Assembly: GCA_016191435.1 (NCBI GenBank) | Contig: JACPOQ010000043.1 | Location: 310,001-374,000, forward strand | Direction of reading: 5' to 3' | Origin: Chloroflexota bacterium | GTDB lineage: Bacteria; Chloroflexota; Dehalococcoidia; Tepidiformales; Tepidiformaceae | DNA: 64,000 bases | Part shown: positions 17,389-25,363 of the stretch, piece after piece | How positions within the stretch are numbered: position 1 is the stretch's first letter | How the letters are laid out: the number at the start of each line of letters is the position of its first letter | Notes under the pieces: generated by a model | Told to the model about the DNA's origin: nothing | Databases searched by the model: none | What the model saw: only the letters and a program-made list of their open reading frames with translations | Position numbers and translations under genes: made by a program

Positions 17389-18216
17389 ATGTCGGATTGC
17401 CTTATCGACAAGCGCGATGACGGTGTCGCACTCATCACCCTGAACCGGCCCGAGCGACTGAACTCCATGGGTGGCGACATGATGCCGCTGCTCGCCGAGT
17501 ACCTGGCCGATTGCGAACGCGATGCGGCCGTGCGCTGTGTCGCGCTCACGGGCGCCGGGCGCGCCTTCTGCGCCGGCGGCGATGTCACGAACATGCAGCG
17601 CCGCAACGAAGGCAAGACCGCGGACGCTGGCCCGCCGGAGAACCCGGTGGCCGCGCTCGAGGCGCAGGTTCGGGGATTGCGGCACAACCAGACGGCCGTG
17701 AGCCACAAGCTGCATACCATGGGCAAGCCGACGGTCGCAATCGTGAACGGCCATGCGGTGGGCGCGGGCATGAGCATGGCGCTCGCGTGTGACGTCCGTA
17801 TTTGCGGCGACAAGGCGAAGTTCGGGACGGCGTTCCGCAACGTCGGCCTGAGCGGGGACTACGGCGGGAGCTACTACCTGCAACGCCTCGTCGGGAACGG
17901 GCTGGCGCGCGAGCTGTATTTCACCGCGGAGATCTTCGATGCGGCGCGCGCGCTCGAGCTGCACATCGCGAACCGCGTGGTGCCGCAGGACGACCTGATG
18001 GAGGAAGCGTTGACCTTCTGCGCGAAGCTCGCCGCCGGGCCGACCGCGACCTACCGGCGGATGAAGGAGAACCTGAACCTCGCCGAGACATCGACCTTGC
18101 AGCAGCTGCTCGACCAGGAGGCGATGAACATGCGCCTCAGCGGGCTCAGCCGCGACAGCAAGGAGGCGGTGCTCGCGTTCGTGGAGAAGCGGGAGCCGCG
18201 GTTCGTGGGGGAGTGA
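17389..18216 (+). CDS. Enoyl-CoA hydratase/isomerase family protein
   Basis: 275 residues, behind GGAGCCTCCT. Crotonase fold: oxyanion-hole segments LTGAGRAFCAGGDV (about 45-60) and NGHAVGAGMSMALACDVRI (about 120-140). The usual second catalytic glutamate region reads GLSGDYGGSYYLQRLVG, with Asp near the active site, so the reaction may be isomerisation or a specialised hydration rather than classic beta-oxidation hydration. Fits a CoA-thioester breakdown theme with the CoA-transferases and acyl-CoA dehydrogenases of the window. Confidence 0.88.
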   Translation: MSDCLIDKRDDGVALITLNRPERLNSMGGDMMPLLAEYLADCERDAAVRCVALTGAGRAFCAGGDVTNMQRRNEGKTADAGPPENPVAALEAQVRGLRHNQTAVSHKLHTMGKPTVAIVNGHAVGAGMSMALACDVRICGDKAKFGTAFRNVGLSGDYGGSYYLQRLVGNGLARELYFTAEIFDAARALELHIANRVVPQDDLMEEALTFCAKLAAGPTATYRRMKENLNLAETSTLQQLLDQEAMNMRLSGLSRDSKEAVLAFVEKREPRFVGE

Positions 18217-18230
18217 GGCGGCGGCCGGGC

Positions 18231-18259
18231 TGAGGGACTGAGGGACTGAGGGACTGAGG
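18231..18259. repeat. TGAGGGAC tandem repeat
   Basis: Three perfect TGAGGGAC octamers plus TGAGG, just after the enoyl-CoA hydratase stop. The same octamer occurs singly at 18867-18874 and 1757-1764, also just beyond stop codons. Confidence 0.85.
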
Positions 18260-18396
18260 CGCGTTTAGCCCACGTGCGCGACAGGAGATGTCGCGGGAGA
18301 AGGCGAGACTGCGCGGCGCGGGGAGTGGACATGACCGGCGGCGGCGTGAGCGGCGCCGCCGCCCCGGCAGAATACGCGGCCGAAGGACGGCTCCCG

Positions 18397-18861
18397 ATGG
18401 CGACATGGCAAGAGTTCGAAGCGGCAGCGCCCGAGATGGCGACGGCCGGGCGCGCGCTCATTTACCGCGTGGGGATCGGGCTGGGCTACCTCGCGACCGT
18501 GCGCGCGGATGGCGGCCCGCGGCTCCACCCGTTCTGCCCCATCATCGCCGCGGGCGGGCTGTGGGCGTTCATTATCGATTCGCCGAAGCGCCGGGACCTG
18601 CTGGACGACGGCCGCTACGCGCTCCACAGCTTCCCCGCCGAAGAGGTCGACGACGAGTTCTACCTCACGGGCACGGTGGAGGCGATCAACGGCGACCCGG
18701 CGCTGCACGACGAGGTCGCAGCGGTGTATCGCGCGACCGGTGGGGACACCAACGACGCGGAGCAGCTGTTCGCGTTCGACATCGAGCACGCGATGCTCGC
18801 GACGTACAAGAAACGCCCGGACTGGCCGCCCACGTACACGCACTGGCACGCGGACGGCTGA
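18397..18861 (+). CDS. Pyridoxamine 5'-phosphate oxidase family protein
   Basis: 154 residues from ATG 18397 (MATWQEF), with AAGGA about ten bases upstream; an in-frame ATG at 18331 would add 22 low-complexity residues. FMN-binding split-barrel: IGLGYLATVRADGGPRLHPFCPIIA, then DSPKRRDLLDDGRYALHSF and a C-terminal KKRPDWPPTYTHWHADG. Members bind FMN or F420 and reduce small molecules; the substrate cannot be named. Not in an obvious operon. Confidence 0.82.
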   Translation: MATWQEFEAAAPEMATAGRALIYRVGIGLGYLATVRADGGPRLHPFCPIIAAGGLWAFIIDSPKRRDLLDDGRYALHSFPAEEVDDEFYLTGTVEAINGDPALHDEVAAVYRATGGDTNDAEQLFAFDIEHAMLATYKKRPDWPPTYTHWHADG

Positions 18862-18879
18862 GGGGATGAGGGACCCCGG

Positions 18880-19116
18880 TTATGGGGCTGGAGCATTGGC
18901 CGTGATGGCGAGGGGCGGCGGGAGCCAGAGGCCGGCGGCGTCGCGGGCGTCGGCGAGCGCACCTTCGGCACGTACGGCGACCACGGCGTGGAGCGCCGGG
19001 TCGACCCTTTCGATGTGCGCGAGATGGGCCGCGACCACTTCGGACGCAGAACACTCGCCCGAACGGATGGCCCGGGCGAGTGCAGTAGCGGATTGGAACA
19101 GGATCTCGACTCCCAG
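18880..19116 (-). pseudogene. Amidase (amidase-signature family) N-terminal remnant
   Basis: The minus strand reads VEILFQSATALARAIRSGE and continues with CSASEVVAAHLAHIERVDPA and LHAVVAVRAEGALADARDA, the standard opening of GatA/amidase-signature enzymes. It then stops at TAA 18880-18882 after about 78 codons, long before the Lys-Ser-Ser catalytic core. No ATG, GTG or TTG opens it. An AGGAGG at 19121-19126 is followed by CTG (19116) and later GTC where a start would be expected. Start loss and truncation mark a decayed gene. Confidence 0.6.
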
Positions 19117-19166
19117 CGCCAGCCTCCTGCGATTGCGAGGAGCGAGTCTAGCAGAACCGGGGTGGG

Positions 19167-21119
19167 CTACCCCGTCGTGCAGCCCTGCGGGCTGTACTGG
19201 TGCCAGCCACGCTCACCGGTCCAGGCGAGGCCACTGACCGGGTCCCACCAGAAGCCCTGGCCGATGCTCCCGTAGGTATACGCGTTCACCCACAGCGGCT
19301 GCGGCGATGGGCGCGGCGGCTGCGGCGAGAAGATGTGCCAGCCACGCTGGCCGGTCCACACCAGGCCGCTCACGGGGTCGTAGTAGAACCCGCCGCCGAT
19401 GCTGCCGTAGGCGAGGTCGTTCACCCAGAGCGGGATAGCCGGGCAGATGGGCAGGCCGGCGACGTACAGGAAGTTGTCGGCGGAGGTGTTGGTGCTGGGC
19501 CCCCCGCTGTTCGAGACCACGACATCGATGGTGCCGGGCGCGTGCGGCGGGCTCACCACGGTGATCTGCGTATCGCTGAGGATGTTGAAGCCCGTGCCGA
19601 TCCCGCCGAAAACCACCGAAGTCGCAAATGAGAAGCCTGTGCCGTTGATGGTGACGATGGTCCCGCCACCCGATGGGCCCGACGAGGGGCTGAGACCCGT
19701 CACCGTCGGTCCGGGCGCGATGTAGGTATAGCGGTTGGCGGAACTGACCGCGCTGCTGTTCGTCGCGTTGCTGACCTGGACGTTGACGACTCCCGGCCCC
19801 GAAGCGGCGGGGGCGGTGGCGGTGATCTGTGTATCGCTCACGATCGTGAACGTGGCGCCGACACCACCGAAGGTGACGCTTGTCGCGCCGGTGAAGCCGG
19901 AGCCTACCACCGACACAACGGTGCCGCCGGCGACGGGGCCGCTCGATGGCGTCACGCTCGTGACGCTGATGACGCCGGTGTAGGTGAACTGGTCCGCGGC
20001 GGTGACGGCGCTGGTCCCACCGGGCGCGGTCACCTGGACGTCGACCATGCCGACGGCGTGGGCGGGGCTGAGCGCCAGGATCGTGGTGTCGCTCTGGACC
20101 GTGAAGGAGGTTGCCGCCATGCCACCGAAGGTGACCGCGGTCGCGCCGGTGAAGCCTGAGCCGGTGATGGTCACACTGGTGCCGCCGGCCACGGGCCCGC
20201 TGACCGGACTGATAGCCGTGACGACGACGCTGGCGGCGGTGTAAGTGAACACGTCGGCGGCGCCGGTGGCGCTCGTGCCGGAGGGCGAGGTGACGACGAT
20301 GTCGACGGCGCCCGCGGCGTGGGCCGGGCTCACCGCGACGATCGTGGTGTCGTTGATGACGCTAAAGCTGGCGGCCGGGGAGCCGCCGAAGGTGACAGCC
20401 GTGGCCCCCATGAATCCGTATCCGGCGACAACAACGCCCGTCCCACCTGATGCGGGGCCGGTTGACGGGCTGACGGACGTGACCGCGATGGCGGCGAGGT
20501 TCGCGTAGGTGAACTGGTCCGCGACCGACGCGGTGTTGGTGCCGTATGGCGTGGTGACGAGCACATCAACGGTGCCGGCGGTGTGGGCCGGGTTCGTCAC
20601 GACGATCGCCGTATCCGAGTTGCTCACGATGGTTGCGGCAGTGTCCCCGAACGTCACCAGGGTTGCGCCGGAGAGCCCGGTGCCCGCAATGGTGACGGAG
20701 ATGCCACCGGCAGTGCTCCCGGTCGCCGGGGTCACACCCGTGACTACCGGGACGCGATAGGTGAACTTCGTCGCGGCTTCGGCGGCCGGGCTTGTGCCGA
20801 ACGGCGTGGTGACGAACACATCGACCGTGCCGGCGGCATGCGCGGGGCTGGTGGCGACGATGCTCGTGTCGCTTTGAACCGTGAAGGAGGCGGCGGGAGT
20901 GGTGCCGAACGTGACCCCCGTAGCATCGCCAAGGCTCGTCCCGGTGATGGTCACGGATGTACCACCCGCGGCGGGCCCGCTCGTCAGAGAGAGGCCCGTG
21001 ACGGTGGGCGGCGCGGTTGCATGCGCCGCAGTCACCGCGAGCAGGGCAAAGGCGCCGATGAGGACTGCGAACAATTTCCCGACTGGTGTCCGCGGTGCTG
21101 CAAGTAGACTGCCGCGCAT
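19167..21119 (-). CDS. Secreted IPT/TIG-repeat protein with two C-terminal W-rich repeats
   Basis: 650 residues from ATG 21119 behind GAGGTG. Signal peptide about 1-32 (VGKLFAVLIGAFALLAVTAAHA). Six immunoglobulin-like IPT/TIG repeats of about 85 residues follow, each opening with VTxxSPxxGPxxGGTxVTITG and ending FTY. The last 88 residues (19170-19433) hold two near-identical 37-residue units, PLWVNxxxYGSIGxGFxxDP then VSGLxWTGxRGWHxxSPQ, joined by a proline-rich linker. Probably an extracellular adhesion or carbohydrate-binding protein; no sortase signal or anchor is visible. Repeat-rich tracts may recombine. Confidence 0.85.
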   Translation of the reverse strand: MRGSLLAAPRTPVGKLFAVLIGAFALLAVTAAHATAPPTVTGLSLTSGPAAGGTSVTITGTSLGDATGVTFGTTPAASFTVQSDTSIVATSPAHAAGTVDVFVTTPFGTSPAAEAATKFTYRVPVVTGVTPATGSTAGGISVTIAGTGLSGATLVTFGDTAATIVSNSDTAIVVTNPAHTAGTVDVLVTTPYGTNTASVADQFTYANLAAIAVTSVSPSTGPASGGTGVVVAGYGFMGATAVTFGGSPAASFSVINDTTIVAVSPAHAAGAVDIVVTSPSGTSATGAADVFTYTAASVVVTAISPVSGPVAGGTSVTITGSGFTGATAVTFGGMAATSFTVQSDTTILALSPAHAVGMVDVQVTAPGGTSAVTAADQFTYTGVISVTSVTPSSGPVAGGTVVSVVGSGFTGATSVTFGGVGATFTIVSDTQITATAPAASGPGVVNVQVSNATNSSAVSSANRYTYIAPGPTVTGLSPSSGPSGGGTIVTINGTGFSFATSVVFGGIGTGFNILSDTQITVVSPPHAPGTIDVVVSNSGGPSTNTSADNFLYVAGLPICPAIPLWVNDLAYGSIGGGFYYDPVSGLVWTGQRGWHIFSPQPPRPSPQPLWVNAYTYGSIGQGFWWDPVSGLAWTGERGWHQYSPQGCTTG

Positions 21120-21354
21120 GGTGCGCACCTCTAATCCCTCGACAGAACTCCGCTCACAGGCTCGAAGCTCCCACGAACGTGATTCACGGCCAATACCGGC
21201 AACGGCGATCCAGTGCCATAGTTGTTCCAATTTGGCGACGAGCGGCCAGGCCGGATTCAAGGAAGCCGCGGCGTGAAGCGTGCTTTACTCGTCGGCATTG
21301 TTATGACATGCCGCTCGGCCAACGGGCGGAGGAATCCCCAGAGGAGAACAACGA

Positions 21355-21873
21355 GTGATTCGAGCGTTCGAAGACAAGCACCCGGTCATCGCCGCCTCGG
21401 CGTTCGTCAGCGAGGCGGCGTACGTCGTTGGCGATGTGACGCTCGGCGAACGGTCGTCGGTATGGCCCGGAGCCGTAGTGCGGGCCGATTTCGGACCCAT
21501 CCGCATCGGCGCGAACACCCACATCGAGGACAACACGACCCTGCACTATGGCCCCGACGCCCTGGAAATCGGCGACCATGTGACGATCGGGCACAACTGC
21601 GTGGTGCATTGCCGGCGGATTGGCGACTCGACACTCATCGGCAACAACGCGACGCTGCTGGATGGCGCCGTCATCGGCAGCCATTGCGTGGTGGCGGCCG
21701 GGGCGGTGGTACGGCCGGGCACGACCATACCCGACTTCTCCTTCGCGGCGGGCGTGCCCGCGCAGGTGCGGCCGCTTTCGGAAGAGCTGCGGGCCAACAC
21801 CACCAGGTGGAACCAGGGCTATGCGGAACTGGCGGCGCGCTACAAAGCCGCGGGGCTGGGCAACGAAGCCTGA
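21355..21873 (+). CDS. Gamma-carbonic anhydrase family protein
   Basis: 172 residues from GTG 21355 with GAGGAG upstream. Left-handed beta-helix of hexapeptide repeats (VVGDVTLGERSSVWPGAVVRADFGPIRIGANTHIEDN). The three zinc histidines of the Cam/PaaY family are in place: TLH, then GHNCVVH giving two histidines five residues apart. It may hydrate CO2 or be a PaaY-like thioesterase; the latter would suit the CoA-rich surroundings. Confidence 0.88.
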   Translation: MIRAFEDKHPVIAASAFVSEAAYVVGDVTLGERSSVWPGAVVRADFGPIRIGANTHIEDNTTLHYGPDALEIGDHVTIGHNCVVHCRRIGDSTLIGNNATLLDGAVIGSHCVVAAGAVVRPGTTIPDFSFAAGVPAQVRPLSEELRANTTRWNQGYAELAARYKAAGLGNEA

Positions 21874-22004
21874 TCGAGATGTTGAACGTGACGTGAATTA
21901 TTGTTGCGCTTCAACGACATTCCGCCGTTAAGTCCCGGTATTGGTGGAGCGGTGCAATGCAAAGGCCCAACGAGCGATAGATGCACGCCGTAAGTCACCG
22001 GATG

Positions 22005-22013
22005 TGATACTAT
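22005..22013 (+). promoter_or_regulatory. Extended -10 element upstream of TetR gene
   Basis: TGA followed by TACTAT gives a TGn-extended -10, 31 bases before the TetR ATG. The surrounding 21880-22015 is locally AT-rich and also contains GTTGAA/TTCAAC arms (near 21890 and 21915) that could be an operator. Confidence 0.4.
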
Positions 22014-22044
22014 TCGCCCACACTGATGGGTGGAGCGCTTGCCT

Positions 22045-22662
22045 ATGGGATCGCCACGCCGCGAATCAACCAGAGAATCGGTGAAGCGCGCTGCCAGTGA
22101 AGTGTTCCTCGCGAAGGGATTCGCGGACGCAAGCATACAGGACATCGCAGACTTGCTGCAGATGCCACGGGCGAGTGTTTCGTACCACATACCCTCGAAA
22201 GAAGAGCTCTTCTTCGAAATCTTCTACGACGCCCAATACGCGCTGAATCAGCGGCTCGATACGATCGTCGGCTACCCGCTCAGCGTTACCGACCGTCTAC
22301 GGCTCGTGCTCCTCGACTTGCTACGGTCCAGCGTGCAAGGGACGGCGTCCGAGCTGGCGGTCGTGCTGGCGGTGAACATGGTGCGGGATATCCGCTTCAT
22401 GACGCCGGAACACCAGGCCATGTATATCGGGCTACGTAGAAATTACACCGATACGTTCATCTCCCTTCTCGAAGAAGGCGTCGCGAAGGGCGATTTCCGG
22501 CCCCTGGGCAACACCAAGATTGCCGCGTTCGGCATCATCGGCATGACCGGGAACTTCGAACGCTGGTTCCGGCCCGGGGGTGCGCTCTCGATGGAAGAGA
22601 TCAACGAGCTGTTCATGACAATGATCCTTTCGGGGATCGCCGCTTCGCGCCCGAGCGCCTGA
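22045..22662 (+). CDS. TetR/AcrR family transcriptional regulator
   Basis: 205 residues from ATG 22045 (a GTG at 22030 in frame would add five residues). The N-terminal helix-turn-helix domain (about 8-58) reads AASEVFLAKGFADASIQDIADLLQMPRASVSYHIPSKEELFFE, split here for length by helix boundaries near residue 35. The C-terminal ligand domain (60-205) resembles TetR_C families that bind acyl-CoA-type ligands, but this is a guess. It is convergent with the CoA-transferase pair and is a candidate regulator of that block. Confidence 0.88.
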   Translation: MGSPRRESTRESVKRAASEVFLAKGFADASIQDIADLLQMPRASVSYHIPSKEELFFEIFYDAQYALNQRLDTIVGYPLSVTDRLRLVLLDLLRSSVQGTASELAVVLAVNMVRDIRFMTPEHQAMYIGLRRNYTDTFISLLEEGVAKGDFRPLGNTKIAAFGIIGMTGNFERWFRPGGALSMEEINELFMTMILSGIAASRPSA

Positions 22663-22690
22663 GCGCAAGCAGCGCCAATCGCAGAGGCGG

Positions 22691-23905
22691 TCAAACGATC
22701 ACCTCGTTCGCGACGAGTTCTCCGAAGCGCTCCGGTTCCATGCCCAGCCATTCGACGAAGATCTCCCAGTTGTGTTCGCCCAGCAAGGGCGCGTGGCGCA
22801 CGGGCAGGCCCGCCATCGCCGGCATATCGAAGCCGAGGCCGGCAATCTCGCGGCTCCCGACCTCCGGGTGGTCCTGCGTGAGGAAGAAGCCGCGGTCGCG
22901 GAGCGCCGGGTCTTCGAGCAGGTCCTCCACGGTGGCGACCACGCCGGCGCCGATACCGTGGGAGCGCAGCAGGCCAGCGATGTCGAATGGGTCCCGCGCG
23001 CGCGTCCAGGCTTCGAGGGTGGCTTCGATCTCTGCACGCCGGGCCAGGCGCCCGGCGGCGGTATCCAGGTCCGCGTCCGCCCACCAGGCGACGCCGGGGA
23101 TGGCCTGCTTCAGGCGCCGCCAATCGGCGTCGTCCTGGACGGCGATAGCAACCCAGCGGTCGTCGCCGGCGGCGGGATAGATGCCATGGGGGCACATGCC
23201 GCGGTCCCGGTTGCCGATGGGCCCTGGCACTTCGCCCGTGGCCGCGAGCTCAATGAGGGCGTCCGGCAGCTGGCCGGCGATCGCTTCGACCATCGAGTAT
23301 TCGACGAGCTGGCCCTCGCCGGTGCGGTCCCGGTGTTCGAGCGCGGCAAGAAGGCCGAAAAGCGAGGTGACGGCAGCCTGGTGGTCGCTCCAGAGCCCGC
23401 CGACCCAGCGCTCGGGGGGGCCGCCGTCCTGGCCGGTGAGCGAAGCGAGGCCGGTGTAGGCAGTCATCGGCGGGCCAAAGGTGACGTAGGCACGGTAGGG
23501 CCCCGTGCGGCCGAGACCCGAGGACGTGACCATGATGAGGTCCGGGCGGACCTGCTTTAGGTCCTCGTAACCGAGATTGAACTTCTCCAGCTGGCCGAAG
23601 GAGAAGTTCTCGATAGCGATATCGCAGTGGCTCACGATCTCGCGGGCGAGCGCCTGCGCCTCCGGCTTCAGGAGGTTCAGGGTGACGCTCTTCTTGTTGA
23701 GATTGAGCCCCTGCCAGAGACCGCTGCGCTCAGGCCCGGCGATGCCATCCGCCATGGGCGGGAGGCGGCGGTTCACATCCGTGTGCACCGAGCTCTCGAT
23801 CTTGATGACCTCCGCGCCGAGGAGCGCGAGGAACTCGGTTGCGTAGGGACCGGCGATGACCCACGAGAAATCGGCAACGCGCACACCTTCAAGTGGAAGC
23901 GTCAT
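22691..23905 (-). CDS. CaiB/BaiF CoA-transferase
   Basis: 404 residues, class III CoA-transferase length. Opening GVRVADFSWVIAGPYATEFLALLGAEVIKIE, then CDIAIENFSFGQLEKFNLGYEDL and a nucleophile region GGLWSDHQAAVTSLFGLLAAL in which the Asp aligns with the catalytic Asp of formyl-CoA transferase. It moves CoA between a thioester and a free acid. It overlaps the upstream transferase gene by four bases (ATGA), so the two are made together. Confidence 0.9.
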   Translation of the reverse strand: MTLPLEGVRVADFSWVIAGPYATEFLALLGAEVIKIESSVHTDVNRRLPPMADGIAGPERSGLWQGLNLNKKSVTLNLLKPEAQALAREIVSHCDIAIENFSFGQLEKFNLGYEDLKQVRPDLIMVTSSGLGRTGPYRAYVTFGPPMTAYTGLASLTGQDGGPPERWVGGLWSDHQAAVTSLFGLLAALEHRDRTGEGQLVEYSMVEAIAGQLPDALIELAATGEVPGPIGNRDRGMCPHGIYPAAGDDRWVAIAVQDDADWRRLKQAIPGVAWWADADLDTAAGRLARRAEIEATLEAWTRARDPFDIAGLLRSHGIGAGVVATVEDLLEDPALRDRGFFLTQDHPEVGSREIAGLGFDMPAMAGLPVRHAPLLGEHNWEIFVEWLGMEPERFGELVANEVIV

Positions 23906-25173
23906 GGCGCACCTACCGCGGCGAAACGTTGCGCGAGGGCTTCGGTGTGCTCGCCGGGCGCGGGCGGGTCGAACGAGGGCTGCCAGGGCGTCCGTTCCAG
24001 GTGCACAACCGCGCCCGGCACCTTGATGAGCCGCGCGCCGTCATCCGCGGGAAGGTCCACGAAGAAGGCGCGGGCGACCTGCTGCTCATCGCGCACCAGC
24101 TCTTCCACATTGAAGCAGGGGAAGACGGGCACGTGCTCGGCCTGGCCTGCGTGGAAGATGTCGCGCTTGGTGCGGTCCGCGAACCAGCCGACGAAGTGCG
24201 GTTCGATCTCGTCCCACCGGGCGGCGCGCTCGACGGGGTCCTGGAAGCGCGAATCCTTCGCCCATGCCGGGTCGCCCATCATCCGCATAAGGCCGTCCCA
24301 CTGGTACTGCTCGGTGGCCTGGAAGGCGAAATAACCGTCCTTGCAGGGCACGAGGCCCCAGATAGTCGAGGGGCGGCCGGTGAGCGACTGCCGCGAGAGC
24401 CCGCTGATGTTCATGGCGTCGCCCATGCCGTAGGTGCGGTAGGCGACGTCCATGCGCATGTACGAGGCGAGTGTGGCCTGCGCGGAGACATCGATGAGCT
24501 GGCCGGCGCCGGTGCGGCGGCGCAACTGGAGGCCGAGCAACGCAGCGTTGGCAGCGGTCAGCCCGGTTGTGTAGTCCGCCTGGTAGCCGCCGGGCTTGAG
24601 CGGCGGGTAGGTGGCGGGATCGGGGACGCGCGCCGGCGTAGCAAAGGCGGTGCCACCGATGGCATGGGCGACAAGGTCCGATTGGCGCCAGTAGCGCTGC
24701 TCGCCGCGGAGCCCCGCGAGCGTCATGGTCACGACAATCAAGTTCGGCCAGCGGGCGGCGAGATCTTCGGGCCTCATCGCGGCGTGTTCGGCCTCGGCGA
24801 GGGGGCGCTGGAGCAAGAGGATGTCGGCGCGGGCGAGCACGGCGCCGGCGATCTCTCGGCTGCGCGCATCGGCGGGATCGAAGGTGAGAGACTGCTTGCC
24901 CCCGTGCAAGAAGCGGATGCGGGCCGCGAGCTCGGCGTCGTGGGTGGGGATGGGGCCAGGCCCGAGCGCGGCGTCCCGGCCGCCCGCGGGGGGCTCCAGG
25001 AGCACGACCTCGGCGCCGAGGCCGCGCAGCAACTTGCCGGCATAGGCGCCGGGCCGGCCGGCGCTCCACTCAACAACGAGCGTGCCCGGTAGAGCACCGG
25101 GGGGCCGTCCGCCGCCGTTCAGCGCGGTGGTCATAGTGCGGTTCGGCGGGGCGGATTCACGGGAGGTACTCAT
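23902..25173 (-). CDS. CaiB/BaiF CoA-transferase, partner of the following gene
   Basis: 423 residues from ATG 25173; an ATG at 25134 is an alternative and neither has a clear ribosome binding site. Class III fold: GTLVVEWSAGRPGAYAGKLLRGLGAEVVLLEPP, then GGYQADYTTGLTAANAALLGLQLRRR with a candidate catalytic Asp. It precedes and overlaps the 22691-23905 transferase. The same two-domain arrangement exists as single fused proteins at 35346 and 54825, suggesting that the pair works as a heterodimer. Divergent from the transporter operon. Confidence 0.87.
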   Translation of the reverse strand: MSTSRESAPPNRTMTTALNGGGRPPGALPGTLVVEWSAGRPGAYAGKLLRGLGAEVVLLEPPAGGRDAALGPGPIPTHDAELAARIRFLHGGKQSLTFDPADARSREIAGAVLARADILLLQRPLAEAEHAAMRPEDLAARWPNLIVVTMTLAGLRGEQRYWRQSDLVAHAIGGTAFATPARVPDPATYPPLKPGGYQADYTTGLTAANAALLGLQLRRRTGAGQLIDVSAQATLASYMRMDVAYRTYGMGDAMNISGLSRQSLTGRPSTIWGLVPCKDGYFAFQATEQYQWDGLMRMMGDPAWAKDSRFQDPVERAARWDEIEPHFVGWFADRTKRDIFHAGQAEHVPVFPCFNVEELVRDEQQVARAFFVDLPADDGARLIKVPGAVVHLERTPWQPSFDPPAPGEHTEALAQRFAAVGAP

Positions 25174-25215
25174 ACCACGGTGGCCGGGTAAAATCGAGCG
25201 CCGCCGAAAAGAAAG

Positions 25216-25245
25216 TTGACGCCGTGTATGGGAAGTCGATACAGT
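25216..25245 (+). promoter_or_regulatory. Sigma-70-type promoter of the transporter/oxidoreductase operon
   Basis: TTGACG (25216-25221) and TACAGT (25240-25245) separated by 18 bases. Transcription would start near 25252, leaving a leader of about 110 bases before the ATG at 25364. The leader contains CCCCGGG...CCCCGGG arms able to form a hairpin (near 25263-25284). Confidence 0.55.
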
Positions 25246-25363
25246 GCGCCATCGCCAACCGGCCCCGGGAAGACAGCCCCGGGGACGGTCGACGTTGGTG
25301 CCGACGGGCACGCGGAGCGGCCGTTGTGGCTGTCCGCATACATATGGAGGGGGTTCCAACCAC

